Shown in pieces: positions 10,983 through 22,095 of a stretch of DNA of 64,000 nt; the stretch's first letter is position 1; each line of letters opens with the position of its first letter. The stretch comes from Protonemura montana (lineage: Eukaryota > Arthropoda > Insecta > Plecoptera > Nemouridae), in assembly GCA_947568835.1 (NCBI GenBank), contig CANOQG010000019.1, forward strand, positions 1-64,000, given 5' to 3'. Both the position numbers and the translations under genes were made by a program. The notes beneath the pieces are model-generated. The model worked only from the letters and a program-made list of their open reading frames with translations. It had not been told where the DNA came from and did no database searches.

Positions 10983-11403
10983 GCCCGTCATTCCCGCGGG
11001 TTAAATCGTTAAAAATAGGTCTCAAACGGATAAATAGTGTTTGTAGTATGTTTATGACAAGAAAAAATAAGTGCCGGAAAATTGGTGAGTTTTCCGGAAA
11101 AGTTAAAAATGAAATCCTTTGAACAGACCAGCACCACAAAAAACACGAGTTAAAGAGTCCGCGATTTTTTTCCGTGTTGCCTTAACTTGGTCTTTTTAGA
11201 CCAACATTTTTGGTAGTCACAGCTATTAAATTGATTGAGATATAAATTTTCAACAACTCTTTATTTAATATTAAAAAGTGTCTGGTTTTAAACCGATCGC
11301 CAGTTGCACAAAAAATGATCCATTGAAGTAATAAAAGAACGTGATAAAACCTGAAGCATGCAGATTTCAAATATGTGTGTTTCATCGCGATCGGACAAAC
11401 TAT
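10983..11403. repeat. Left part of duplicated block (matches 42523-42945)
   Basis: This stretch matches 42523-42945 with moderate divergence. In the other copy it continues without interruption into sequence equivalent to 15635 onward. No gene is recognised. Confidence 0.7.
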
Positions 11404-12093
11404 AGTCTAGGAATATCGACGGCAAAAAGGGGCGTGTCCGTATTCGGTGTTATATAAAGCTGAAATTTTGATATTATGTGCATAACACCATGACGCAACT
11501 ATTGTCACAAACCCGGACAAAAAATTTTCATCGGAAGACATTCAAAAAAATTATCAAAGTCAAAATTTCTTAAAAAATGAAAATTACTTAAAAGTTTAAT
11601 AAGTATGTCATTTTTGAATTTATAAACGTCTAGTTTCCGCAGAAGCCTAGGCATTAATACGTTATATCGATACCGTTTTTAAAAAACATCAAAAAGTTTT
11701 TACTAACCTATGATATGAGCCAAAAAGTAGCTAAAAAAACGGAACAAAAAATATATACCACTTTTCACTTAATGCCACGGGACTAAATATTGGCCAAATG
11801 TTATGAAACGAGTTTGTAAAGATAGCTCAATTCATTGTCTACAAGACTGCAGATCTAATTTTGAACACGTCAAGTTAACAACTGAGATTTTTGCTTTGCC
11901 CTACGAGAGGTAACTCTTGGCGCGCTGCCAAGCGCCGATAAGCCGTGCGGCTGGCTAGCAAATAGCATGCTATTGCTTGGAACGCTCTTGATACATCCAT
12001 GCGTGCGTACATCATTGAAGCGTTTCTTCGTCGGCATTGTCGATCATGTCACTATAGGCATTGTAGCATTCCCTATCACACCTGCATACGTCG

Positions 12094-12793
12094 ATGCATC
12101 CAATTCCATTGCATCCAATTGCATCCAACTGGTGTACTATACACATGTACAGTCGCAATCTACAATACGGGGTAATTTTATGGGGTGACTCGCGGTACGC
12201 CGGTAGACCATTTAAGCTCCAAAAACGAGCAATCCGCACGCTGGCAGGAGCAAGCTGGGATCCCTGTGCAACAGTGTACTATAAGGACTCGTGTCGACCA
12301 TTTTTTAAACAATTTAACGTTCTACCTCTGCCTTGCCTGTACATCTTCTACTGTATAATGTTCGTCGTACAAAATGATTGCAGATCACAAGCAAGTCAGA
12401 AGAGTAGAAGTACCCGGCACACAAATGTATTAACCTTGCCGAGGTATAGACTAAAAAAGGTGACTTATAAACGCCCTGCCTGAACGCGTTAAAGTAATAC
12501 AGGATCGGTCCTTCAGGACGAGACTCAGAGAGTTTTTAATGGACAACTGCTTCTACAGCGTAAAGGAATTCTATAATTTCTAGACTTGTTATTTTAGATG
12601 TATTGTAGATGTACTTACTTATTTATTAGTATTTATTATTATTATTATTTTTTTCTTTTGTTATTTCTTCTATTTGTAAATGTTTATCTTTGTAAATCTT
12701 TGTAAATGTAACACACCATGAACATCATGACTGTCTATATATCCCTAGGGACAAAAACCGACAATAAATTATTATTATTATTATTATTATTGC
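12094..12793 (+). mobile_element. LINE 3' fragment (jockey/CR1-like), nested
   Basis: The frame 12094-12483 encodes the C-terminal tail typical of this LINE group, including LQYGVILWGDS, KLQKRAIRTLAG and YKDSCRPFFKQFNVLPLPCLYI. It is followed by a 3' untranslated part with CATGACTGTCTATAT and a tail of ATT repeats at about 12763-12793. All of the reverse transcriptase core is missing, as expected of a 5'-truncated insertion. It shares its 3' end with the longer copy at 17114-19286. It lies inside the 11404-15634 element. Confidence 0.75.
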
Positions 12794-13088
12794 TATTGCA
12801 CGTGCAAGTGGGGTTTATGCTGCAGGATTTCTTGGACTTGACTGAAATTTTGGAACATTTCCATGGCTGTTTGACCCTCGAAATATACAGGTAAGACGAA
12901 CTTTCTGCCCAGGCTCTGACACCAGCCTCTGTCTTCGGGACCTATCACCGCAAATAATAAAAATAATAATAAGAAGAAGAGAAATAGAGACGACATTTAA
13001 ATTCTAGTTCAAAAACGTCTTGAATTGCTTTGAATATTACTTTGGCAAACTTAAGCCACATTTTTGGAAATTGCACGTGCGAGTTTAC

Positions 13089-13334
13089 CTAAGTGCTACA
13101 TTGCCATGCAGCTCGTCGAAGGTGCTGATGAAATGCCCCTTCGCTCGGGGGTATTTTGGCAATTGAGATAGGTCGCGACACTGCTATCTTAAAACGCAGC
13201 GCATTTAGCGAGTAATTATACTGTCGGAATTTCTTGTTTGTATCGTACAATTTAACCACCAAACTTCGAGCAGTGCTCACCTTTCCCAAAATGTCTGAAA
13301 AATTGGCCAAAAGTGACAACTCGTCTCGGGTCAT
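13089..13334 (-). CDS. Fragment of unrecognised element-type protein
   Basis: An 81-codon minus-strand frame encoding RFKIAVSRPISIAKIPPSEGAF and then HQHLRRAAWQ. From memory the (L/I)PP(T/S)..A..H..RA.(Y/W)Q pattern occurs in long uncharacterised proteins repeated in invertebrate genomes. I have not verified this and do not know the function. The companion frame at 13670-13957 on the same strand may be an upstream part of the same broken gene. It lies in the interior of the TIR element at 11404-15634. Confidence 0.35.
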   Translation of the reverse strand: MTRDELSLLANFSDILGKVSTARSLVVKLYDTNKKFRQYNYSLNALRFKIAVSRPISIAKIPPSEGAFHQHLRRAAWQCST

Positions 13335-13669
13335 TTTATTCAGTTGACGCCAGATCCTTTTTTTACCGATTCCGAAAAACGTTTAAAACAGTGTCACAGC
13401 CGGACAGTGCATGGGGCTGCAGGTAAAGCGATGCTTATTGGGAGCCCAATTTTCAATGCAATTTCGTGTACAGGAATGAACCGATGTGCATCGGTGCTTT
13501 TCTCGACTGATCCCGTTTTTGCTGATATAACAGCTCAATAGAAAGAAAATCTGAGCACATGATGCCTGGGAGGTTTCCTGTGCAATAGTGGAATGAGATG
13601 GTTTGGTCTTTGCTGTTGCTAATTAGTTTATTGTGTATTAAATACTTGTAGGTGACACGAACTTGCCAC

Positions 13670-13957
13670 TTAAGTGTCTACACCCTCAGCAATGAGGTAT
13701 TCCCTGTATTTTTCGCAAACGTTGGGAATTGGTATAATTTTCCATATCCTCATTTTATCCGAAATACACGCTTGTGTGTTGACAGCAGCGCGATCGTATT
13801 GTGAGACGGTTTGGACCTTTTTACATGCCTCTATGCTGTTAGCACTCAGATATTTCGACAAACAATCTGCATGGTAGCTGGCGTTTACCTCAAAGAGGGA
13901 ACCGAATGTCATTCGATTTAAAATTACCTCGTCATTTCTCTCTTTGGTTGCTTTCAA
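13670..13957 (-). CDS. Hypothetical frame inside the TIR element
   Basis: A 95-codon minus-strand frame with FEVNASYHADCLSKYLSAN, recalling the YH.(D/E/S)C...(F/Y) signature of some repeated invertebrate proteins. Its start codon is non-ATG or uncertain. It precedes 13089-13334 on the same strand; the roughly 330 bases between them carry stops in the relevant frames. It may be the upstream part of one decayed gene carried by the element. Confidence 0.3.
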   Translation of the reverse strand: MKATKERNDEVILNRMTFGSLFEVNASYHADCLSKYLSANSIEACKKVQTVSQYDRAAVNTQACISDKMRIWKIIPIPNVCEKYREYLIAEGVDT

Positions 13958-15634
13958 TACATTTTCCCTAAGAGACTCCGGATTAATGTCAACGAGAGAA
14001 AATTAAGGTCCTGTCTTGTTTGTATCTCTTAATTGATGGATAATGAAACGGTATATGCTCCAGTCAAACTCTGGCATTGTTGAACGCGATACCCGTTTGT
14101 TTGGGGGTGGTGTTTCACCTCTGTTTAAGTTAGGCGACCCGAGCCCACGTTTTTTGCCATGTCAATATTTTTTTGTTGGTGACGCTCTCTGCAACTTTCT
14201 TGCCTTGATATTTGTAAGGAAAAATTTGATACCCTTTCTTGCTTGCTTGATTTATTGTTCTTGCAATATCATTGTCTTTTGCTTATTAGACCCTTTTCTG
14301 TTATATTAGGAACATTCTCGCTGGTTAGGAACGCTAACTGAAAAAAATTTCCAATACCTGTGGTGGAAATTATTTTTCTAGATTCTGTTCTGCAAGTGGA
14401 GGGTTCGCAGCTATCTCCTGTTTTCTCTGCTAAGTGAAAATAGTGAATAAAATTAACTGTCATGTTAACATGGATCTAGTATGAGGAAGCATGCATTACT
14501 ACATACCCATACGTATTGCTAGTTATTCCGTTTTGTAGGCGATCTTTTCACTTGCACAAATAAACAAAATCATTGCTGAGTAACTAGTGAATTAGTGAGT
14601 AAACAAGTGAGTTTACGCGCATGTTATTTATCTTCATGCCATTTGCATTCTTAATATTTGGGAGAATTTTCAGAAATTATCAATAATATTCGTCGTCCTG
14701 CTTGGAAAGTGAGTAGGAAACTAACTGGCAAGCCAGCAAACTAACCCTGCAAGCCATCGAAACTCATGTCAAGTGGATATACCTCGACAAATCTGTTCGC
14801 AGTCTTATTGAAAATCATTATCTAGAATTCTGTAGATCCTCAAACCTCTGCACGTGGTTAAAACAGAGCAAGGTATGGTTGATATATTCGAATATATAAC
14901 TTTTTTTTATGGAAAAATCAAGAAACAGACCAAATTTACAGACAAAAAACAAAAAGCCTCGAATTTTAGGTAAAAAATATGAAATCAAGTGCGGACCTAA
15001 CGTAGTATCAAAGAGCCTGCGCACTCAACGCTAGTATGCCATTCAAAGCAAACTACGCATGCTATTTACCAGCCAGCCGCACGGCTTATCGGCGCTTGGC
15101 AGCGCGCCAAGAGTTACCTCTCGTAGGGAAAAGCAAAAATCTCAGTTGTTAACTTGACGTGTTCAATAAGTTAGATCTGCAGTCTTGTAGACAATGAATT
15201 GAGCTCTCTTTACAAACTCGTTTTATAACATTTGGCCAATATTTGGTCCCGTGGCATTAAGTGAAAAGTGGTATATATTTTTTTTGCGTTTTTTTAGCTA
15301 TTTTTAGGCTCATATCAAAGGTTAATAAAAACTTTTTGATGTTTTTTAAAAACGGTATCGATAAAATGTATTAATGCCTAGGCTTCTGCGGAAAATAGAC
15401 GTTTCTATCTCCAAAAATGACTTACTTATTAAACTTTTAAGAAATTTTCATTTTTTAAGAAATTTTGACTTTGGTAATTTTTTTGAATGTCTTCCGATGA
15501 AAATTTTTTGTCCGGGTTTATGAAATTAGTTGCTTCATGGTGTTAGGCACATAATATCAAAATTTCAGCTTTACATAACACCGAATATCCTAACTTCTCT
15601 ATTTGAAGAGATAGCCGCTCGATATTCCTAGACT

Positions 15635-17053
15635 ACTATGTAGATGCAAGTCTGCACAAGGTAAGCACTTGCGAGTTGCGAGGCACAACTTTACGAGCAG
15701 TGAAAATACATATTGCGTACATTCAGGCTGATGCCAGTGTCCGCTAGCTGGCTAGCTAGCTAGAGCGACCTTGCACTCTTTCATGAGGCAAGAGAGTCTG
15801 CACATGGTCTTAGCGCTGTAATCCTCGACTGGCATTTTTTAAATTCCCTAATGAATGAGCTGAGATTTATAAACATAGCGCGCGATTTCAGAATTTGTAG
15901 CAAGAATGATTTGCCTACCAAACTTCAATTCCACATTATTATTTTGCTATCATTTTGCCAAGGAGCGGGAACAGTTGGACATGCATTTCATTCGGGTTCT
16001 CCAATAGTAGCGATTGACATTTACTTAGTGCATGCGCCTTGCCATAAACAACGGATTCAAAGATATAATTGTGCATTTTATCAACGCTGAACTTGTTCCA
16101 GTTCCCTTCTTCCGTTACTTCCTATAGCCCTCGAAGGGACAATAACGGCTGAAAATCTTATATGATGCGAATTTATCTCTATTATGAGTTGTGCTCCACA
16201 CTCTGTGTACCTAATATTCGCAAATTTTAGCGCGTACGTTTCTTTCGCATGAATAAAAGTTCTTGCGATTGCGTTGAGTGGTCGATAGAGAGATTGGATT
16301 TTACCGCATTGGAATGTGCGTAAGATTCTGGACATTTTTACCAGCGGCATCTCACGAGGTTTTTTTATTCCTCGGTCAAAATTGACTCTGAAGTTCGTTA
16401 AGAAAATCGATCATCAGTTATGAGTCGATGCAGTTACGATAGTAATTACCAAAGATTTGAAATCAAAAAATCAATTGATTTTAAATGTATTAATTTTTAT
16501 CTCCAAGAATTTTGTCGAGTATTTTATTGCCTAGCTTCAATCGCAGAGCAATGAAAACATCAGTCCTGCGATATGAAGGCTTAGCGAATAGCGATGACTC
16601 ATTTGCAAGAATACGAGAAATCATTATTTTACAGCGCGCGAACGCACTTGGCGTTCCACATTTCTTGTGCTGGAAAATCGATTGAAATTGATTTGAAATC
16701 TGCATATTATCACGAACTCAATGATATCAAGAAAATAATGAAACTCCCGATTAAGTAGGTTTTTTGTTGTTGTTGCATTGGTTGGGGAATTACTTGATAA
16801 ATAATAATTCTTCGAGTGCGATAAGCCTGGTAGTGTTTACAACATGATATAATTTGCTCCCTGGCTAGACTGAATTCTAGCAGTGGAATGAGAGGAAAGA
16901 TACAAGTGGGCAGAAAAGTTCGACCTTTTCAATACTTCGCGACTGGATAAAACAAGGAGCTTGCAAAATGAATATCCTATCGCTTCGAGATTAGTATGGC
17001 AACAGCCTGGAGTAGACCCTCGTCCTACACAAGGCAACAGCGGAATGGGGATT
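15635..17053. repeat. Right part of duplicated block (matches about 42946-44325)
   Basis: The sequence after the TIR element matches 42946-44325 with some insertions and deletions. The shared sequence ends near 16970/44325 at TTCAATACTTCGC. Frames at 15851-16090, 16081-16350 and 16490-16705 match no known family. No gene is recognised. Confidence 0.65.
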
Positions 17054-17113
17054 GGCATGATACCCGTTAAGTAACACAGCGCCGGGTCAGGTGTTGGATG
17101 GATCACCATCATA
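17054..17113 (+). repeat. Partial 5S-derived unit, 5' flank of a LINE
   Basis: One incomplete unit (GTTAAGTAACACAGCGCC, then GTGTTGGATGGATCACC and ATCATAC) ends abruptly where LINE coding sequence starts. The rest of a unit (ACACATGACCAGTTCTG) resumes right after the LINE tail at about 19287, so the LINE interrupts a 5S-derived unit. Confidence 0.7.
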
Positions 17114-19238
17114 CGGTGGCCGGAGAAGCAACCCCAAATGGATGACGCAGGAAGTAAAAGAAATGTCAACACGCGTGAAAAATGTGTATCAAAAAGTAGA
17201 AAACTTGAGATTCAACGAGACCGCATTCCAAGAATATAAATGAATGAAAAAGAAGTACGTGCAGTTTTTGAAAAAGGTGAAAAGAAACACCTACGCCCAT
17301 GAACTAACTACAGCGACAAACAAATCTAAAATAGCTTGGAGCTTAATAAAAAAGAACCAGAATAAAGAAATAGGTGATCGTCAGGAAGAAATCAACATTG
17401 TAGTGGATGGTATAACTGTTACGTCACAAATTGATGTTGCAAACACCTTCAACGAGTATTTTACCGCAGCCGTTGATAAGTTAATCGAGGGAAGGAGGAA
17501 GGAGGAAGGGTCGGTAACTTCTCACATCAGAAGAAGAACAAGTGGATATAAAAAGGTAATTTTCCTTGCACCACTACTGCCAAAGGAGTTCTATGAAATT
17601 ATTGCGAAAGTGACCAAAAAGAACTCCACTGGCCTAGATGATGTCCCATGTAATATACTTAAAAATACTGGCACATTTATTATGGAGCCGTTGGTACATG
17701 TCATTAATGAATCTTTAGCTCAAGGACGTTTCCCCAATGCACTAAAACTTAGTAAAATGATCCCGCTCTACAAGAAAGGGAATAAAATGGAAATTGGGAA
17801 TTATAGACCAATAGCAATACTCTCAGTGTTCTCCAAAATATTTGAGATAACATTCAGCACTAGAGTATTGTCCTTTCTAAATAAATTTGATCTGTTGAAT
17901 GACTCACAACACGGCTTCCTTAAAAGTAAATCTACTCAAACCGCAATGACAACACTGTTTACTGACATCATCGAAGCACTAGACAGGAAGGAAAAAACGT
18001 TTGGGCTGTTTTATGACTATAGTATGGCCTTCAATTCCGTAAATCACGAAATACTACTTAATGTGATTGACACATTACGTATAACAGGAATTGCAAACAA
18101 CTGGGTGCGTGACTTTTTAAAAGACAGGAAACAATACGTCGTCATTAGGGGGGATACGGCCCAGTCATTTCTGAGGAAAAAACTGTAAATGTTGGGGTGA
18201 CTCGAGGGAGTTCACTGGCCCCGTTACTATTTATACTGTTTGTTAACTTTTTACCAAACTCGATGCAGTTCAACAAAATTACAATGTATGCTGATGATAT
18301 CTCTCACATAATTAGTGATGTTAAAGATGCCACCCAACAAGCAAATCAAGCAGTCAAGGAAATGGTTTTGTACAGCAAAGAACATGCCCTCTTCCTGAAT
18401 TTGAAAAAGTCATTTTTCATGGAGTTTAAGACGTCAAGGAAGGAGTGAATGTGCACTTATCAGACTTGAAAAAACATCTATGGAGGAAGTGGAAGTAATG
18501 TCATTTTTAGGTCTAAAACTAACCAATACCCTCAGCTGGGAATCCCACGTAAATCATGTGGCTCCTAAAATTGCATCTGCGTGTTATTTAATCAAGCGCC
18601 TAATGAAAATTACAAACTTACACGCTGTCAAGTTAGTATATTTCTCTTACATTCACTCTCATCTGCAATATGGAGTAACTTTATGGGGCCATTCTACACA
18701 TGCCACTAGACTGTTTAGATTACAAGAAAAAAGCCATTCGATGTCTAACGAGAGTAAACAAGGACTCTGATGTAAATGGGGCACGCAATGTATCATGCAG
18801 ACCATTGTTTAAAGAAATCAAAATCCTTCCTCTACCATGCATATATATCTATTGTTGCATAAGGTACATAGTCGGCAACACCACGATGACCCAGCTTCAA
18901 ATCAACGGCCATAACAATAGATTAAGAAATAAGGGCAATGTACCATTACCAAAATATCGGTTAGAACTGCTTACAAAGGGTCCGATATATGCAGGCAGCA
19001 AACTGTTCAATGCTTTGCCGCAGAGATTGAAAATTTTAAAAGGAGACTATTTTGCCAATGGCCTAAAATCTTATCTGTTAGATAATTGTTTTTATAGCCT
19101 GGAAGAATATTATGCCGGCTGTCTTGTTCAGTAAGAAAGAAAGAAAGAATGATAGATTAGTGTGTATATATTATAACATAGTTTGTATAATTTCATGACT
19201 GTCTGTATATTGTTTTTATGATGTAAATGGACAATAAA

Positions 19239-19286
<48 letters not shown>
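17114..19286 (+). mobile_element. 5'-truncated LINE (jockey/CR1-like) with ATT tail
   Basis: This non-LTR retrotransposon lacks its endonuclease region and starts in the linker before the reverse transcriptase. Reverse transcriptase and C-terminal segments follow in order but in several frames. The 3' part has CATGACTGTCTGTATATTG, then AATAAATATTATT and a long ATT run at about 19236-19286. It is inserted in a 5S-derived unit. The copy is inactive: an in-frame stop at 17241-17243 and at least three frame changes are seen. Confidence 0.88.
17244..19134 (+). pseudogene. LINE reverse transcriptase pseudogene
   Basis: Segment 17244-18188 holds the linker and fingers/palm with IPLYKKGNKMEIGNYRPIA, QHGFLKSKSTQTA and motif A as LFYDYSMAFNSVNHEIL, where the usual KAFD is MAFN but the first Asp is kept. 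Segment 18197-18448 has motif B as GVTRGSSLAPLLFILFVN (usual LPQG altered) and motif C as MYADD. Segments 18480-18770 and 18700-19134 give the tail with SFLGLKLTNTLSWESHVNH, LQYGVTLWGHS and RPLFKEIKILPLPCIYI. The enzyme would copy element RNA at a nicked target site. The frames do not join, so no functional product is expected. Confidence 0.85.
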
Positions 19287-19288
<2 letters not shown>

Positions 19289-19572
19289 CACATGACCAGT
19301 TCTGTTCGGGAGAGAGGTTGGAGGGATGAGAGTTAAGCAACACTGCGCTAGGTCAGGTATTGGATGGGTGACCATCATACACATGATCAGTTCTGTTCGA
19401 GAGAGAGGTTAGAGTGATGAAAGTTAAGTAACTCTGCACTGAGTCAGGTATTGGATGGGTGACCATCATACACATCATCAGCTCTGTTCGGGAGTAAGGT
19501 TGGATGGATGAAAGTTAAGCAACACTGCGCTGGATCAGGTATTGGATGGGTGACCATCATACACATGATACG
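19287..19572 (+). repeat. 5S-derived array E (about 3 units)
   Basis: Three units with cores near 19332, 19423 and 19516 follow the LINE tail. The last ends with CATACACATGATACGCGCATTGG, a junction that also ends array G near 49160, so the array and the sequence after it were copied together. Confidence 0.8.
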
Positions 19573-20277
19573 CGCATTGGCAAACAAAAGAAGCATACGG
19601 TGTGCTTGAAGACAACAGTCCAAAAAATGTTCAAAAAAATTCAATGGAATTTTTTTAGGAGAATTTAACAAGAATTCTCAGATAATCTTAAATCCACACG
19701 ACTTTTCGAATTTTCAAAAATAAAACGAAATTCTAGTCTTCAAGACGATATTTTTGTGCGTTCTTAGCTTCAGAATGCATTACCACAATGTTTAACAATG
19801 CATGTTGTCGATCACCTATTATAATTACATTACTAGCAATGAAAAAAGCACTCGCAAGTAATGCAAGCAAGGAGTGAAAATGGCCGAATAGGCACGACAA
19901 CTACGTGGATGAGACGCAAATTCAACCCCTGGTCAAGAAGTGGTTGGGACGACAGCAGCAGGGCTAACCCCTGGTGCTGTAGATATACTGTTTGACGCTG
20001 AGGCGGGCATTTTAATAACCCTAAGAGCCCATAAATACCTTGGCGGACCGACGTTTTCTCAGTTAATACCTTGGCACCCACTGACAATTTCCTCATAAAC
20101 ACCAGTACAATTACATTTAACGAAAAGGATCACAACATTATTGACAGCGAACCTACGTTTAAACCGAGGTGCAGCCCGACAACAGTTGCCATGTAGACAA
20201 TTTACACCAGCCGAGAGGCGTAGTGACCGTACACAGCCACAGCGAGTCTCTTGCTTTCATAGGTCAGGCCTGCTAGA
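19573..20277. repeat. Duplicated block (matches 49160-49860)
   Basis: This stretch matches 49160-49860 closely and leads into the 50-bp minisatellite in both places. No protein family was recognised in its frames. Confidence 0.7.
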
Positions 20278-20990
20278 ATAGTGTCCGTGAATGCAGCCAA
20301 CAGACCGTGCTGGCCAGACCTCCTAGAATAGTGTCCGTGAATGCAGCCAACGGACCGTGCTAGCTAGACCTCCTAGAATAGTGTCCGTGAATGCAGCCAA
20401 CGGACCGTGCTAGCTAGACCTCCTAGAAACATGTCCGTGAATGCCGCCAACGGACCGTGCTAGCCAGACCTCCTAGAAACATGTCCGTGAATGCAGCCAA
20501 CAGACCGTGCTAGCCAGACCTCCTAGAAACATGTCCGTGAATGCAGCCAACGGACCGTGCTAGCCAGACCTCCTAGAATAGTGTCCGTGAATGCAGCCAA
20601 CAGACCGTGCTAGCCAGACCTCCTAGAAACATGTCCGTGAATGCAGCCAACGGACCGTGCTAGCCAGACCTCCTAAAAACATGTCCGTGAATGCAGCCAA
20701 CGGACCGTGCTGGCCAGACCTCCTAGAAACATGTCCGTGAATGCAGCCAACAGACCGTGCTAGCCAGACCTCCTAGAAACATGTCCGTGAATGCAGCCAA
20801 CGGGCCGTGCTAGCCAGACCTTCTAAAAACATGTCCGTGGATGCAGCCAACGGGCCGTGCTAGCCAGACCTCCTAGAAACATGTCCGTGGATGCAGCCTA
20901 CGGGCCGTGCTAGCCAGACTTCCTAGAAACATGTCCGTGAATGCAGCCAACGGGCCGTGCTAGCCAGACCTCCTAGAAACATCGCCGTGA
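20278..20990. repeat. 50-bp minisatellite, copy 1 (about 14 units)
   Basis: The 50-base unit runs GTCCGTGAATGCAGCCAAC, then GGACCGTGCTAGCCAGACC, then TCCTAGAAACAT. Two main variants alternate, with AATAGTGTCCGTG or AAACATGTCCGTG. The same array with about 15 units lies at 49862-50605. Confidence 0.9.
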
Positions 20991-21474
20991 AGAACGCTAT
21001 AAGGCTGTGCTGGCAGACGTTGACTACTGCTGACATGTGAACAAGACAAGATTGCGCTTGATGGCGGTAATTCACTTTGTAAGTAAAAATGACGACCGAC
21101 AGCCTGGTTAGTGGAAAAAAATATACCTCTGCTGGCTAGCCAAGTTATTTAATAATTCTTAGAATCGAGCTTCCGACATTTTGAGTAATTGCATTTCGGT
21201 TTGCTCAATGCCAACAATAATTCAAGCACCGTCAGGTATACGTCGCCAGTCTTGATATTTCAAATCTTGCAGATAGAATCTGAATGTTGCCAACAGCAGT
21301 AAAATGATGCTTTTGTTGTGGCAAAAACCACCCGGCGGCAGCTCGTCTGGTATCAAGGTCTGGGATGGTCGCGGCCCATGGTATAAGGAACCATGGGGAC
21401 GGGCGATACCAGCCAAAGAGTTCCCCGCAGAGTGATCAGGCGCAAGGTGGTGATACACCACAGGATTTTTAAAC

Positions 21475-22095
21475 GTGCACCATATTCGGTCACCCGATGT
21501 GGCTTCGGCACGTGTTTTTAGCAATTGGCGACTGCAAAGCGTCTCCACCACGCGGGTTCGAGGCGAAATTGTGACAGATAAATATCGGACACCAGTCACA
21601 TTTCTCGTAGATTCCGGGAGTGAAGTATCTCTTATAAGCCAATCAGTTCTAGAGGGTGACATTAAGTATAGGCCGGAAACTTGCACAATTACCTCGGTGA
21701 CAGGGGAAATGCTGTCAATCTTGGGCACAGCCTCCTTGAACGTCGTATTAGGGAAATACGAGTACTTGTATTCGGGTTTCGCAGTGTGCAACGAAGCAAT
21801 GAAGTTGCTATGTGACGGTATTCTTGGGAGAGATTTTATGAAATATTTTAAAATGGTATTGGACTTTAATGAAGACATGTTAATCCACAATGATAACTTT
21901 GTAAAACTCGGCCTTACTTTCCATGGGGCGTTTGTGTCGTCTGCAGACTGTCGTCCAAATCAACATCAAGTAAATTTTCACAACGTAAGGAACACCGTTG
22001 TTGGTTCGGCGTCTAGTAGTCAAGAGGCACGGGAGAAAACGTTGACGGGAAATCAAAGAAATGGATCATTTTCTAAATTAGAAGCCATTTCCTAG
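21475..22095 (+). pseudogene. Retrotransposon aspartic protease relic
   Basis: The frame encodes a retropepsin-like domain: FLVDSGSEVSLISQSVL gives the DSG active site with the hydrophobic lead-in, and CDGILGRDFMKYFKMVLDF gives the ILG(R/M)DF motif that follows in Ty3/gypsy-type polyproteins. A protease of this kind cuts the Gag-Pol polyprotein. The apparent start codon is GTG, so the frame is an internal piece. No reverse transcriptase, integrase or long terminal repeat was recognised nearby; the sequence after 22095 has stops. It is probably a fragment of an old LTR retrotransposon. Assignment to gypsy rather than BEL/Pao is tentative. Confidence 0.7.

Larger units (their letters stand above)
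11404..15634. mobile_element. 4.2-kb element with ~560-bp terminal inverted repeats
   Basis: The left arm (11404 to about 11960) and right arm (about 15060 to 15634) are inverted copies; ends read AGTCTAGGAATATCG in both. The 5-bp sequence ACTAT flanks both sides (11399-11403 and 15635-15639) and fits a target duplication. The related locus near 42.95 kb lacks the element and joins the two flanks directly. Inside are a LINE 3' fragment (12094-12793) and two minus-strand frames. No transposase was recognised, so the superfamily is unknown and the copy may be nonautonomous. Confidence 0.8.

Noticed and set aside
20278..20990. CRISPR-like array of 50-bp periodicity
   Set aside because: The whole 50-bp unit is repeated; there are no variable spacers and no cas genes.
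21222..21890. 222-codon minus-strand frame
   Set aside because: It overlaps the antisense of the protease frame and has no recognisable domain; the plus-strand motif pattern explains the openness.
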